64,000 bases of DNA, from the NCBI RefSeq assembly GCF_943193125.1, contig NZ_CALPCX010000004.1, forward strand, positions 124,001-188,000, written 5' to 3'. Position numbers and translations under genes: made by a program. Under the pieces are notes generated by a model. The model was not told the origin of the DNA and did no database searches. It saw nothing but the letters and a program-made list of their open reading frames with translations. Below, piece by piece: positions 16,424-25,943 of the stretch (positions are counted from its first letter, which is position 1; each line of letters begins with the position of its first letter). The DNA comes from Adlercreutzia agrestimuris (lineage in GTDB: Bacteria > Actinomycetota > Coriobacteriia > Coriobacteriales > Eggerthellaceae).

Positions 16424-19090
16424 GTGGCATTAACGCTAGATAAATTACCAATCGGCAAAACGGCAACGGTCACCCGGGTGGGAGGAACAGGCTCTCTTCG
16501 CCAGCATCTGTTGGATATGGGTATTATTCCTCATGCTGATATTACTATGATCAAGCATGCACCAATGGGTGATCCAGCGCAGGTCCGTATCCATGGATAC
16601 GAATTGACGCTACGCTTGGCTGATGCCCAGAAAATAGAAATTGATCAGGTGCGCGATGAGGCTCCTGTTACCTCTTATGACTTGGCAGCACATGATCGTG
16701 ATCTTGACTTTGAGATCAACAATCCGCTTTATACCCAAACGGAGCATCCGGGGTTGGGCGAGCGTGGCAAATCGCACGATCGTTCTACAGAGCGCCCTTT
16801 GTCTAAAGACGAGACGCTCACCTTTGCATTGGTAGGCAATCAAAACTGTGGCAAAACCACGCTTTTCAATCAGTTGACTGGTTCAAACCAGCATGTTGGC
16901 AATTTTCCAGGTGTAACAGTGGATCGCAAAGATGGCTGCATTAAGGGTCATCCGCAAACCTTGATCACTGACTTACCTGGTATTTATTCGATGTCTCCTT
17001 ATTCAAGCGAAGAGGTGGTAACGCGCGAGTTTTTGCTCGGCGAGCCTGCTTCGGTCAAGGGGACAGCCAAAGGCGTAACAGTAGCCTTTGACGCAGCGCT
17101 TCGTCCAAAAGGCATCATTAATATTGTTGATGCTACTAATATTGAGCGAAATTTGTATCTGACTATGCAAATACTTGAACTGGGAATACCAATGGTTCTT
17201 GCGCTTAATATGATGGATGAGGTTGAAGGTAACGGGGGAACCATTGAGGTTAATAAGCTTGAGGCTGCTTTGGGGATCCCTGTGGTACCGCTTGTTGCAG
17301 CAAAAAATGCGGGAACAGCAGAATTGGTAGATCACGCCATTCATGTAGCGCGCTTTCAAGAGCCGCCTTTAGTACAGGACTTTTGCTCGCCTGCAGATCA
17401 TGGGGGAGCAGTGCATAGATGTTTGCATTCGCTTATGGCGCTTATTGAGGACCATGCACAGCGCGCAGGTATTCCTCTTCGATTTGCTGCAGCTAAGCTT
17501 GCCGAAGGCGATGAAATGGTCCAAAAGCGTCTGTGTCTTGATACAAATGAGCTTGATGCTGTGGAGCATATTGTGGCACAGATGGTCCAAGAGCGTGGTC
17601 TTGATCGTGCAGCTGCCATTGCTGATATGCGCTATCAGTTCATTGAGCGCGTGTGTTCACAGTGCGTGGTTCGCCCTCGTGAGAGTAAAGAGCATAAAAG
17701 ATCTTCGCAGATAGACAAAATTTTGACGGGGTCGTGGACGGCAATTCCCGCATTCGTCATCATCATGGGACTGGTTTTCTGGCTAACCTTTTCTGTGATC
17801 GGTGCATGGCTTTCTGATCTTTTAGATAGCGGAATAAGCGCACTAAGCGATGTGGTTTCTTCCATTTTGGCTCAGGCGAATGTCTCTGATGTCCTTCAAT
17901 CGCTTGTCATTGATGGCATTTTCAATGGTGTGGGTTCGGTGTTGAGCTTCTTGCCCATTATCGTGACGCTTTTCTTTTTCCTTTCGCTTTTAGAAGATAC
18001 CGGATATATGGCACGCGTGGCATTTGTGATGGACAAGCTTTTGCGTCGCATTGGATTGTCGGGCAGATCTATTGTTCCTATGCTAGTTGGGTTTGGCTGT
18101 ACGGTGCCAGCAGTTATGGCCAGCAGAACGCTTCCATCTGAGCGAGACCGCAAGATGACTATTCTGCTTACGCCCTTCATGAGCTGTTCAGCAAAATTGC
18201 CTATCTATGCATTCTTTTGCGCGGCGTTTTTTCCTCAATATGCCGCTTTGGTTATGATTGGTCTTTACTTCGGCGGAATAGTTATGGGTATTGTAGTTGC
18301 GCTTGTTATGCGCAAAACGATGTTTGCGGGCGAAGCGGTTCCTTTTGTTATGGAGCTTCCAAATTATCGTTTTCCCTCTCCGCGAAATGTATGCCAACTG
18401 TTGTGGGAAAAGGCGAAAGACTTTCTTGAGCGTGCATTTACTATCATCTTTTTGGCAACTATTGTCATTTGGTTTTTGCAGACGTTTGACTTTGGTCTCA
18501 ACGTGGTCGACGACGGTCAAGGCTCTATGCTTGCAAGCATTGCTGGTTTGATAGCGCCTGTGTTTGCGCCGCTCGGTTTTGGTGACTGGCGTGTAACAAG
18601 CGCTTTAATTACCGGCGTTATGGCAAAGGAAAGCGTGGTTTCTACCTTGTCCATATTGTTTGGCAGTACACAAGCAATTGTAGCTTCCATGAGTCTTTTG
18701 ACTGCAGGTGTTTTTTTGGTCTTCTGTTTGCTGTATACGCCATGTGTTGCTGCACTTGCATCGGTCAAACGAGAGCTTGGAACTAAATGGATGTTGGGGG
18801 TTGCTTTGGGGCAGTTGCTCCTTGCTTGGGTTGTAGCCTTTGGTGTGCGGGTGCTGGGAGAGGTATGCTTAGCGCTCAATCTTAATGTGCCAACTGTTGT
18901 GCTTGGTATTGTGGTGGTATTTTTGGCATGCTGGGCACTTATTCGCGTGGTTGGCAAAAAGCGCACTGGTCGCGGGGCGTGCGGAAGCGCTTGTGGCTCG
19001 TGCACTCTTGATTGCGGTGAGCGCGTAGTAGAAAGCATGCATGCGAAAACACAGGAAAAAGATCAAAAAGGCTCAGCTTCTTCTCAATAA
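16424..19090 (+). CDS. feoB: FeoA-FeoB fusion, ferrous iron transporter with Cys-rich tail
   Basis: An inner-membrane Fe(II) importer in one 888-residue chain. Residues 1-75 are a FeoA SH3-like domain (GGTGSLRQHLLDMGIIPHAD). A G-protein domain follows with the P-loop GNQNCGKTTLFNQLTG near residue 137, TDLPGIYSMSPYS as switch/G3, and NMMD as G4. From about residue 430 the membrane core carries the FeoB gate blocks (GFGCTVPAVMASRTLPSERD). The last 40 residues contain GACGSACGSCTLDCGE, reminiscent of the separate Cys-rich FeoB-associated proteins. The GTG start follows CAAGGAGC. In E. coli FeoA and FeoB are separate; fusions are known in anaerobes. Confidence 0.93.
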   Translation: MALTLDKLPIGKTATVTRVGGTGSLRQHLLDMGIIPHADITMIKHAPMGDPAQVRIHGYELTLRLADAQKIEIDQVRDEAPVTSYDLAAHDRDLDFEINNPLYTQTEHPGLGERGKSHDRSTERPLSKDETLTFALVGNQNCGKTTLFNQLTGSNQHVGNFPGVTVDRKDGCIKGHPQTLITDLPGIYSMSPYSSEEVVTREFLLGEPASVKGTAKGVTVAFDAALRPKGIINIVDATNIERNLYLTMQILELGIPMVLALNMMDEVEGNGGTIEVNKLEAALGIPVVPLVAAKNAGTAELVDHAIHVARFQEPPLVQDFCSPADHGGAVHRCLHSLMALIEDHAQRAGIPLRFAAAKLAEGDEMVQKRLCLDTNELDAVEHIVAQMVQERGLDRAAAIADMRYQFIERVCSQCVVRPRESKEHKRSSQIDKILTGSWTAIPAFVIIMGLVFWLTFSVIGAWLSDLLDSGISALSDVVSSILAQANVSDVLQSLVIDGIFNGVGSVLSFLPIIVTLFFFLSLLEDTGYMARVAFVMDKLLRRIGLSGRSIVPMLVGFGCTVPAVMASRTLPSERDRKMTILLTPFMSCSAKLPIYAFFCAAFFPQYAALVMIGLYFGGIVMGIVVALVMRKTMFAGEAVPFVMELPNYRFPSPRNVCQLLWEKAKDFLERAFTIIFLATIVIWFLQTFDFGLNVVDDGQGSMLASIAGLIAPVFAPLGFGDWRVTSALITGVMAKESVVSTLSILFGSTQAIVASMSLLTAGVFLVFCLLYTPCVAALASVKRELGTKWMLGVALGQLLLAWVVAFGVRVLGEVCLALNLNVPTVVLGIVVVFLACWALIRVVGKKRTGRGACGSACGSCTLDCGERVVESMHAKTQEKDQKGSASSQ

Positions 19091-19221
19091 GAGTTTAGAT
19101 TTGATACCATCTGCGGTTGCGGGTGGCTCGTTGCATGATGCGAGCATTGATGTGTGCTTAGGTGCATTTATACTTATGCATTTGGGATTACAGGAGAGAA
19201 CACGTTCGTAAGGAGGCGAAT

Positions 19222-20625
19222 ATGGAAGAAACAGCAGCACCAGCTCGTTCTAAATGGTCGGGTCGTTGGGCGTTTATTCTTGCTGCTGCAGCATCTGCTG
19301 TTGGTTTGGGCAATATGTGGCGATTCCCGTATCTTGCAGCGAAATACGGTGGCGGTGCATTCTTGCTGGTCTACATCATTTTGGTGGTGACGTTTGGTTT
19401 TGCTTTGATGATGGCAGAAACGGCACTGGGACGAATGACGGGTCAATCTGCTATTGGTGCATTTCGCACTTTTGGTAAAAAGTACCTGTTTATTGGTGTG
19501 TTAGCCAGTGCGGTTCCTTTTATTATCACGCCGTATTATGCCGTTATTGGTGGTTGGGTGACCAAATATATGGCCGCCTATATCTTTGAAGGCGCAGATG
19601 CTTTGGCGGGGGACGGTTATTTTACCGGCTTCATTTTGAACAACCCTGAGACGTTTATTTGGATGGCAATCTTCATCTTGCTCGTTGTTGGCGTTGTTGC
19701 TTTGGGTGTCAAAAATGGCATTGAGCGCGTTAACAAAGTGCTCATGGTGCTTTTGATCTTTATGGCTGTTGCCATTTCGATCTTTTCGCTTACGTTGCCT
19801 GGAGCCTTAGAGGGTGTTGCATATTATCTCGTTCCAGACTTTTCTAAGTTCAGCGTGGAGATGATTGTTGCCGCAATGGGGCAGATGTTTTTCTCTCTTT
19901 CGTTGGCAATGGGCATCATGATTACCTATGGTTCTTACTTCGACAAGAAAGAAGACCTGGAGCATTCGGTTCGCCGTATTGAGCTTTTTGATACTGGTAT
20001 AGCCATTTTGGCTGGCTTTATGATCATTCCGGCTGCTGTTGCGGTGCAAGGTGGTGCTGACGTTGTTGCTAACAATGCCGGTCCTGGTCTCATGTTTGGC
20101 ATCTTGCCGCAAGTGTTCCAGGGTATGGGTTGGGCTGCTTCGGTTATCGGCTTTGTTTTCTTTGCACTCGTTTTCTTTGCTGCTTTGACAAGCTGTATTT
20201 CTTTGTTCGAGACGCTTGTGTCTATTGTTGCCGACGGCGCTCATCTCTCACGTGCTCTTTCTATTGTAATTTGTGCAGTATTTGTACTTGGTGTGGGCAC
20301 GTTAGTTAATATGGGTTACAACAACTTGTTAGACGTTGACTTAATGTATACGATATTTGGTATTGGTGAATATCAAGATTCGCAGCTGCTTGACTTCTTC
20401 GACTTTATTTCCAACACCATCTTGATGCCAGTTGTAGCACTTTTGACCTGCATCTTTGTTGGTTGGATTATTAAGCCTAAGATCATCTTGACCGAGGTTC
20501 GTCAATCAAGCGAATTTAAATCAGCGAAGTTGTTTACCGTTATGATCAAATATGTTGCTCCGGTATTTGTTGTTGTAATTTTGGTTGCCTACATTATGGC
20601 CGCAGCAGGCATAATCGTTTTATAG
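19222..20625 (+). CDS. Sodium-dependent transporter, NSS family
   Basis: A polytopic membrane protein of 467 residues in the neurotransmitter:sodium symporter family (LeuT/MhsT/TnaT type), which takes up amino acids or amines with sodium. The signature is AVGLGNMWRFPYLAAKYGGGAFLLVY in TM1-TM2; about eleven or twelve hydrophobic helices follow. The glycine-rich unwound TM1 is intact; the substrate cannot be predicted from sequence alone. The start at 19222 follows AAGGAGGCG; the open frame upstream lacks support. The 130 bases before it contain short inverted repeats but no riboswitch I can name. Confidence 0.92.
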   Translation: MEETAAPARSKWSGRWAFILAAAASAVGLGNMWRFPYLAAKYGGGAFLLVYIILVVTFGFALMMAETALGRMTGQSAIGAFRTFGKKYLFIGVLASAVPFIITPYYAVIGGWVTKYMAAYIFEGADALAGDGYFTGFILNNPETFIWMAIFILLVVGVVALGVKNGIERVNKVLMVLLIFMAVAISIFSLTLPGALEGVAYYLVPDFSKFSVEMIVAAMGQMFFSLSLAMGIMITYGSYFDKKEDLEHSVRRIELFDTGIAILAGFMIIPAAVAVQGGADVVANNAGPGLMFGILPQVFQGMGWAASVIGFVFFALVFFAALTSCISLFETLVSIVADGAHLSRALSIVICAVFVLGVGTLVNMGYNNLLDVDLMYTIFGIGEYQDSQLLDFFDFISNTILMPVVALLTCIFVGWIIKPKIILTEVRQSSEFKSAKLFTVMIKYVAPVFVVVILVAYIMAAAGIIVL

Positions 20626-20643
20626 GACTCAAAGGAAGTTGTT

Positions 20644-21717
20644 ATGGCGCTTTCAATTGGAATCGTAGGACTACCCAATGTGGGCAAGTCCACCTTATTT
20701 ACAGCACTTACCAACAAAGGTGGCTTGGCGGCAAATTATCCGTTTGCCACTATTGAGCCTAATGTTGGTGTAGTGCCGGTGCCCGATGACCGATTGGAAG
20801 CGCTTGCAGCTATTGATAATCCCGCTCGCATTGTGCCAGCTACGGTTGAATTTGTTGATATTGCAGGTTTGGTAGCTGGTGCAAGTCAGGGCGAGGGATT
20901 AGGCAATCAGTTTTTGGCTAACATTCGAGAAACCGATGCCATTGCTGAGGTTGTTCGCTTTTTTGGCGATCCTGATGTTACCCATGTGGCAGGTAAGGTT
21001 GACCCTCAATCTGATGTGGACACCATCAAAACCGAGCTCATTTTGGCTGATATGGCCACGCTTGAAAAAGCACTTCCGCGCCTTGAAAAAGAGGCAAAAC
21101 GCGATAAGGCTGGCGTAAAAAAACTTGAAACGGCAAAAAAGGTTCTAGCTGGTCTTAATGAAGGGCATCGTGCACGCACACTTGATTTAGATGAAGATGA
21201 GCGCTTAGCCATTTATGATTTGCACCTGTTAACCATGAAGCCAATGCTTTATATCGCGAATGTAGATGAAGATGCGGTGGCTGGAGATCTCCCCGAGATT
21301 GACGGATGTGTACCTGTGCCAATATCTGCGAAGGTTGAGGCTGATATTGCTGAGCTTTCTGAATTGGATCCTGAGGAAGCTAAGGAGTATATGGAAGCGT
21401 TAGGGCTTTCGGATAGCGGTTTGGCGCGCCTGATCAAAGAGGCGTATCACCTGCTTGGCTTGCAAAGCTATTTCACGTCAGGAGAAACCGAAACGCGCGC
21501 TTGGACTATTCCAATTGGCGCGAAAGCGCCTCAAGCTGCAGGCGTAATTCATTCAGATTTTGAGCGCGGCTTCATCAAAGCGGAAACTGCATCGTTTGAA
21601 GACTATGTAGCACTCGGCGGCGAAAAGGGATGTCGTGATGCAGGCAAACTTCGCCAAGAAGGTAAAGAGTATGTGGTGCAAGATGGAGACGTCATGCACT
21701 TTAAATTCAACGTTTAG
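20644..21717 (+). CDS. ychF: Ribosome-associated ATPase YchF (Obg family)
   Basis: A 357-residue P-loop protein with [15 protein letters not shown] at residues 8-22, [14 protein letters not shown] as switch I, and FVDIAGLV as G3, all characteristic of YchF. The N-terminal G domain contains a coiled-coil insertion (residues about 130-190, lysine/glutamate-rich), and the C-terminal 85 residues are a TGS domain ([20 protein letters not shown]). YchF prefers ATP and is linked to translation and oxidative stress. It starts 18 bases after the NSS gene, with AAAGGAAG as ribosome site. Confidence 0.96.
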   Translation: MALSIGIVGLPNVGKSTLFTALTNKGGLAANYPFATIEPNVGVVPVPDDRLEALAAIDNPARIVPATVEFVDIAGLVAGASQGEGLGNQFLANIRETDAIAEVVRFFGDPDVTHVAGKVDPQSDVDTIKTELILADMATLEKALPRLEKEAKRDKAGVKKLETAKKVLAGLNEGHRARTLDLDEDERLAIYDLHLLTMKPMLYIANVDEDAVAGDLPEIDGCVPVPISAKVEADIAELSELDPEEAKEYMEALGLSDSGLARLIKEAYHLLGLQSYFTSGETETRAWTIPIGAKAPQAAGVIHSDFERGFIKAETASFEDYVALGGEKGCRDAGKLRQEGKEYVVQDGDVMHFKFNV

Positions 21718-21728
21718 GTGGAATGAAT

Positions 21729-22853
21729 ATGAAACTTGCTCAGAACTTGGCTCCACTCGGATTTGGTTATATGCGTCTGCCGGAGTTTGAAGACGAAGCA
21801 GGCAATAAGGTGATTGATCTTGAAACCGTCAAGGCTATGACCGATGAGTTTATGAATGCCGGGTTTACCTACTTTGATACAGCCTGGACCTATCATGGTG
21901 GGCGTTCTGAGGTGGCGTTGCGTGAAGCACTCGTTGAACGCTATCCGCGCGATTCGTTTACCATTGCCACGAAAATGCCTGCTTGGGCGGCACATTCTAC
22001 CGAAGAAGCTCATGCTATGTTTGATACATCTCTTGAGCGAACGGGAGCAGGGTATTTTGACTATTATCTGCTTCACCAGCTTGGGGGAGACTCAACGGTA
22101 CTTTTTGATGAGTACGGTCTGTGGGATTTCGCGCTTGCTAAACGCGAAGCTGGTCTTATCAAGCATTTCGGGTTTTCATTTCATGGAACAGCTGAAGAGC
22201 TGCAAGATATTTTGGCGCTCCATGCCCAAGATGTTGAGTTTGTTCAGTTGCAAATCAATTATACCGACTGGGAAAACGATATTATCCAGTCGCGCAAATG
22301 CTATGAGATTGTGCGTTCATACGACTTGCCTGTCATTGTTATGGAGCCAGTTAAAGGTGGGTCATTAGTTAAGCTGCCGCCCGCCGCTGAGGCAATACTG
22401 AAAGAAGCTGATCCACATCAATCGCTTGCATCGTGGGCGTTGCGCTTTCCTGCCTCCTTGGAAGGTGTCATGGTTGTGCTGTCGGGCATGTCTACGCCTG
22501 AGCAGCTCCGAGAAAATATTCAAATTATGGCTGATGGCAAACCTCTTGATGCGAACGAGCTTGCAGCAATTGATGAAGTACGAGAGGTGCTCTCCTCTAT
22601 AGAGACGGTTCCTTGTACGCATTGTGGCTACTGCCTGAAAGGTTGTCCGCAGCATATCCATATCCCTATTATCATGGATTCGTTGGATATTCTTGCCAAG
22701 TTTGATGATATGTATCGCGCTCAGGAAAACTATAACTGGAATGCGCCTAACGAAGCTTCAACCTGCATTGCTTGCGGTAATTGCGAAAGCCGTTGTCCGC
22801 AGCATATTGACATTATTTGTCAGCTTGAGCGTGCAGCTGAACTCTTTGAGTAG
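21729..22853 (+). CDS. Aldo/keto reductase with C-terminal ferredoxin domain
   Basis: The first 260 residues form an aldo/keto reductase TIM barrel (LGFGYMRLPEFED, FDTAWTYHGGRSE, and a catalytic-type Tyr near YHGG). The C-terminus holds two cysteine clusters, CTHCGYCLKGCP near residue 295 and CIACGNCESRCPQHI near residue 345, typical of two 4Fe-4S centres. Such proteins are common in anaerobes, but their substrates are mostly unknown. ATG 21723 is possible, but the AGGTGGA site at 21716-21722 abuts it; ATG 21729 is better spaced. It follows ychF closely and precedes the LarE-like gene by 14 bases. Confidence 0.9.
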   Translation: MKLAQNLAPLGFGYMRLPEFEDEAGNKVIDLETVKAMTDEFMNAGFTYFDTAWTYHGGRSEVALREALVERYPRDSFTIATKMPAWAAHSTEEAHAMFDTSLERTGAGYFDYYLLHQLGGDSTVLFDEYGLWDFALAKREAGLIKHFGFSFHGTAEELQDILALHAQDVEFVQLQINYTDWENDIIQSRKCYEIVRSYDLPVIVMEPVKGGSLVKLPPAAEAILKEADPHQSLASWALRFPASLEGVMVVLSGMSTPEQLRENIQIMADGKPLDANELAAIDEVREVLSSIETVPCTHCGYCLKGCPQHIHIPIIMDSLDILAKFDDMYRAQENYNWNAPNEASTCIACGNCESRCPQHIDIICQLERAAELFE

Positions 22854-22867
22854 GGGAGCTTGGCACT

Positions 22868-23491
22868 GTGGCACAGTGTAGAGCGCAAGCAGAAGGTCAG
22901 CAGCTCGGCGTAGAAACACTAGAAGACTTTTTTGCGCGTACGCCGCGAATTGCGGTGGCGTTGTCAGGCGGTTGTGATTCAGCGTATTTGTTAGCTGCTG
23001 CAAAAAAGGCTGGCTGTGAAGTTTCGGCATATGCCATAAAAACCGCTTTTCAGCCTGAAAATGATTTGGCAGATGCTGCCGCACTTGCTCAAGCCTATGG
23101 TGCTCCTTTCACGGTTATAGAAAAAGAGATATTCACTTATAGCGATATTTGCGCAAATACTGACAAACGTTGTTATTACTGCAAGCGCATGATGTTTGAA
23201 GCAATTGTCTTAGCTGCTCAAAACGATGGGTTTGAAGTGGTTGTTGATGGGACGAATGCCTCTGATGATCCCGCGCGGCGTCCTGGTTTTCAGGCGTTGG
23301 CAGAGTGGGGAATACTTTCTCCCTTACGACGAGCTGGTCTAACCAAAGAAGACATACGAAGTGCTTCGCGAAAACTTGGACTTGCTACGGCTGACAAAAA
23401 GGATTTTTCTTGCTACGCCATTTACGCTCCGGCGCATCAGCCCCTTACCTGTGATGTGGTTGATGCTATCCGCTTGCGTTTTGAACGCTAA
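22868..23491 (+). CDS. Short LarE-like ATP-dependent sulfur transferase
   Basis: A 207-residue member of the PP-loop ATP pyrophosphatase group. The motif ALSGGCDSAYL (residues 31-41) binds ATP, VVVDGTNASDDPARRPG (124-140) and SPLRRAGLTKEDIR (151-164) are typical of LarE, which supplies sulfur for the nickel-pincer cofactor of lactate racemase. Cysteines 95, 102, 105 and 182 are notable; Cys182 (DFSCYA) falls where the sacrificial cysteine of LarE lies. The protein stops about 25 residues later, whereas LarE usually continues some 70 more. No larA, larB or larC is in view, so another sulfur-transfer role is possible. The start is GTG. Confidence 0.75.
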   Translation: MAQCRAQAEGQQLGVETLEDFFARTPRIAVALSGGCDSAYLLAAAKKAGCEVSAYAIKTAFQPENDLADAAALAQAYGAPFTVIEKEIFTYSDICANTDKRCYYCKRMMFEAIVLAAQNDGFEVVVDGTNASDDPARRPGFQALAEWGILSPLRRAGLTKEDIRSASRKLGLATADKKDFSCYAIYAPAHQPLTCDVVDAIRLRFER

Positions 23492-23545
23492 GTGTGGAGG
23501 GGTTGTGACCAAACGGCTCATAAAGGACCACCTCTCATAAAAATC

Positions 23546-23574
23546 TTGAAACCATAACTTTCTTTGCGTATAAT
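23546..23574 (+). promoter_or_regulatory. Strong promoter ahead of rplB
   Basis: TTGAAA (23546-23551), a 17-base spacer and TATAAT (23569-23574) form a near-consensus sigma-70-type promoter. Transcription should begin near 23581. It explains how the ribosomal cluster can start at rplB. Confidence 0.85.
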
Positions 23575-23580
23575 TCTCGT

Positions 23581-23741
23581 TTGCGTCTGGTCTTTGATGG
23601 ATACACCCGGACGCGTGGAATACCGGAGTCACGAGTTCCTAGCCTCCCCACGGCGCTCGGCGGCAATCGGATCCACGAAGGAGTTTGTGGGTGCTCGGTG
23701 TACGGAGAGGCGTGCGAGCGAGACCCAAAGAAAGGAAAGAC
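23581..23741 (+). other. Untranslated leader of the rplB operon
   Basis: About 160 bases lie between the predicted start of transcription and the rplB ATG. The stretch is G+C-rich and can fold: CCGG at both ends of ACGCGTGGAATA, and CCCAC around 23645 with GTGGG around 23690. Open frames through it show no family resemblance. Ribosomal operons often carry autoregulatory leaders; whether this is one is inference. Confidence 0.5.
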
Positions 23742-24572
23742 ATGGGAGTCAAACAGTACAAGCCGACCAGTCCCGGCAGACGCTTCCAGACGGTTTCAGA
23801 CTTTGCTGAAATCACGACGGATCAGCCGGAAAAGTCACTGCTTGCGCCTTTACCCAAAAAGGCAGGCCGCAACAACAACGGCCGTATCACCACGCGTCAT
23901 CAGGGCGGCGGCGTAAAGCGTCGTTATCGCATGATTGACTTCAAGCGTAACAAGGACGGCGTACCTGCAAAGGTTGCAACCATTGAGTACGACCCGAACC
24001 GTTCCGCTCGTATTGCTCTTCTGCACTATGTTGATGGTGAGAAGCGCTACATCCTGCATCCTAAGGGATTGTGCGTTGGTGACACCGTTGTAAGCGGTGT
24101 TGACGCTGACATCAAGCCCGGCAATGCATTGCCGCTGGCAAACATCCCTGTTGGTACGCTTGTTCATGCTATCGAGCTGCAGCCGGGCAAAGGCGCTGCA
24201 ATTGCTCGTTCAGCTGGCACGAGCGTGCAGCTCATGGGTAAAGAAGGTAAATACGCAATCCTTCGCATGCCTTCTTCAGAAATGCGTCGCGTATTACTTA
24301 CGTGTCGCGCTACGGTTGGAGAAGTTGGCAACGCCGAGCACTCCAACATTAAGATTGGTAAAGCAGGCCGCAACCGCATGATGGGTGTTCGTCCCTCTGT
24401 TCGTGGTACCGTCATGAACCCTGTTGACCATCCCCATGGTGGTGGCGAAGGCAAAAACAAATCTTCGGGTCGTCACCCGGTTACTCCGTGGGGTGTTCCC
24501 ACCAAGGGTCATCGTACGCGTAATCCGAAGAAGGCCTCTAGCCGCTTGATCATCCGCCGTCGCAAGAAGTAG
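23742..24572 (+). CDS. rplB: 50S ribosomal protein L2
   Basis: L2 binds 23S rRNA near the peptidyl transferase centre. The 276-residue product has the N-terminal [14 protein letters not shown], the middle [12 protein letters not shown], and the conserved C-terminal [15 protein letters not shown], including the His of the GGGEG loop. The ATG at 23742 follows AAAGGAAAGAC; an in-frame extension upstream is the leader read in phase. It is the first gene of the cluster here: rpsJ, rplC, rplD and rplW, which normally precede it, are not upstream. Confidence 0.98.
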   Translation: MGVKQYKPTSPGRRFQTVSDFAEITTDQPEKSLLAPLPKKAGRNNNGRITTRHQGGGVKRRYRMIDFKRNKDGVPAKVATIEYDPNRSARIALLHYVDGEKRYILHPKGLCVGDTVVSGVDADIKPGNALPLANIPVGTLVHAIELQPGKGAAIARSAGTSVQLMGKEGKYAILRMPSSEMRRVLLTCRATVGEVGNAEHSNIKIGKAGRNRMMGVRPSVRGTVMNPVDHPHGGGEGKNKSSGRHPVTPWGVPTKGHRTRNPKKASSRLIIRRRKK

Positions 24573-24594
24573 CGCAAAGCGTTAAGGAGTAATA

Positions 24595-24870
24595 GTGAGT
24601 AGAAGTTTAAAGAAGGGCCCTTACGTTGAGCCGCGCCTACTCGAGCGTATCGAGAAGCAAAATGCGGCAGGCGAAAAGGAAGTCGTTAAGACCTGGTCGC
24701 GCTCAAGCACCATCTTCCCGGAGATGGTAGGTCATACCATCGCTGTTCATGATGGTCGTAAGCACGTTCCGGTATATGTAACTGAGTCTATGGTCGGCCA
24801 TAAGTTGGGCGAATTCGCTCCGACCCGTACCTTCAAGGGTCACTCTGCCGACAAGGGCAAGAGAAAGTAA
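24595..24870 (+). CDS. rpsS: 30S ribosomal protein S19
   Basis: S19 sits in the small-subunit head near the tRNA A site. The 91 residues show [15 protein letters not shown] at the N-terminus and [16 protein letters not shown] at the C-terminus, both family hallmarks. The start codon is GTG, preceded by TAAGGAGTAATA. It lies 22 bases after rplB, in standard S10-operon order. Confidence 0.98.
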   Translation: MSRSLKKGPYVEPRLLERIEKQNAAGEKEVVKTWSRSSTIFPEMVGHTIAVHDGRKHVPVYVTESMVGHKLGEFAPTRTFKGHSADKGKRK

Positions 24871-24881
24871 AGGGGTGAATC

Positions 24882-25223
24882 ATGGAAGCTAAAGCAGTAA
24901 CTCGCCACGTCCGCGTTTCTCCCCGTAAGGCGCGTATCGTTATCGATCAAATTCGCGGTAAGTCCGTGCCTCAAGCTCGTGAGATTCTGCAATTTACCAA
25001 TCGTGCAGTTGCTGAGGTTGTCGAAAAGACCCTCAACTCTGCCGTAGCAAATGCTGAAAACCAGCATCATGTACGTCCGGAAACGCTCGTGGTTAAGACG
25101 GCATTTGCCGACGAAGGCCCCACGCTCAAGCGCATCCGCCCGCGTGCAAAAGGTTCTGCGTCTCGCATTCGCAAGCGTACGAGCCACATTACTATTATTG
25201 TTGCACCGCGAGAGGAGGCATAG
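24882..25223 (+). CDS. rplV: 50S ribosomal protein L22
   Basis: L22 lines the nascent peptide tunnel. The 113 residues keep [17 protein letters not shown] near the N-terminus and the long beta-hairpin region with [20 protein letters not shown] near the C-terminus. It starts 11 bases after rpsS, with AAAGGGGTGA as ribosome site, and precedes rpsC by six bases. Confidence 0.97.
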   Translation: MEAKAVTRHVRVSPRKARIVIDQIRGKSVPQAREILQFTNRAVAEVVEKTLNSAVANAENQHHVRPETLVVKTAFADEGPTLKRIRPRAKGSASRIRKRTSHITIIVAPREEA

Positions 25224-25229
25224 GGTTTC

Positions 25230-25943
25230 ATGGGACAGAAAGTAAGCCCTACCGGATTCCGTCTTGGCATCACCGAAGACTGGCGCAGCCGCTGGTATTC
25301 TGACAAAGATTATGCCAAGAACCTTGAGAACGACTTGGCTATCAAGAAGTTCTTGAACAAGCAATTAGTCCGTGCCGCCGTTTCAAAGATTGAGATTGAG
25401 CGCGCTGGTGACAAAATCAAAGTCATCATTACCACCGCTCGTCCGGGTGTGGTAATTGGCAAGAAGGGTGCTGAGATCGACGCACTTCGCAAGAAGCTTG
25501 AGAAGATCGCTAATGGCCCGGTAAACATTGAGGTTATTGAGGTAAAGCGCCCTGAACTGGACGCTGAACTCATCGCTCAGTCAATTGCTGAGCAGCTGGA
25601 AGGTCGTGTAGCTTTCCGTCGCGCAATGCGCAAAGCTGTTCAGTCTGCTATGAAAAGTGGTGCACAGGGCATTCGTATTCAATGCTCTGGCCGCTTGGGT
25701 GGCGCTGAGATGAGCCGCCGCGAGTGGTATCGTGAAGGCCGTGTGCCGCTGCACACGCTGCGTGCAAAGATTGACTATGGCTTTGCAACTGCAGCTACTA
25801 CGATGGGCTCCATCGGTGTGCAGGTATGGGTATATCATGGCGAAGTAATGCCTGGACAAAAGGCTCCCCAGCCAGCTTTGGAAGGCAGCGCTCGTCCGAA
25901 AGGTGCCCGTCGTAATGATCGTAATGAGAGGGGGCGCAAGTAA
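25230..25943 (+). CDS. rpsC: 30S ribosomal protein S3
   Basis: S3 forms part of the mRNA entry site. The 237-residue product starts [14 protein letters not shown], has a KH domain with the GxxG loop in [12 protein letters not shown] near residue 80, and the C-terminal block [20 protein letters not shown]. The C-terminal tail is basic. Its stop TAA shares a base with the ATG of rplP. Confidence 0.98.
   Translation: MGQKVSPTGFRLGITEDWRSRWYSDKDYAKNLENDLAIKKFLNKQLVRAAVSKIEIERAGDKIKVIITTARPGVVIGKKGAEIDALRKKLEKIANGPVNIEVIEVKRPELDAELIAQSIAEQLEGRVAFRRAMRKAVQSAMKSGAQGIRIQCSGRLGGAEMSRREWYREGRVPLHTLRAKIDYGFATAATTMGSIGVQVWVYHGEVMPGQKAPQPALEGSARPKGARRNDRNERGRK

Noticed and set aside
19091..19221. Glycine or other amino-acid riboswitch upstream of the NSS transporter
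   Set aside because: Short inverted repeats exist but I could not match the conserved core of any known riboswitch.
22868..23632. Frameshifted C-terminus of the LarE-like gene
   Set aside because: The other frames after 23491 do not read like the missing LarE end; the region carries the rplB promoter instead.
23564..23741. Remnant of rplW or another ribosomal gene before rplB
   Set aside because: None of the frames reads like L23, L4, L3 or S10; the region follows a strong promoter and is better seen as a leader.
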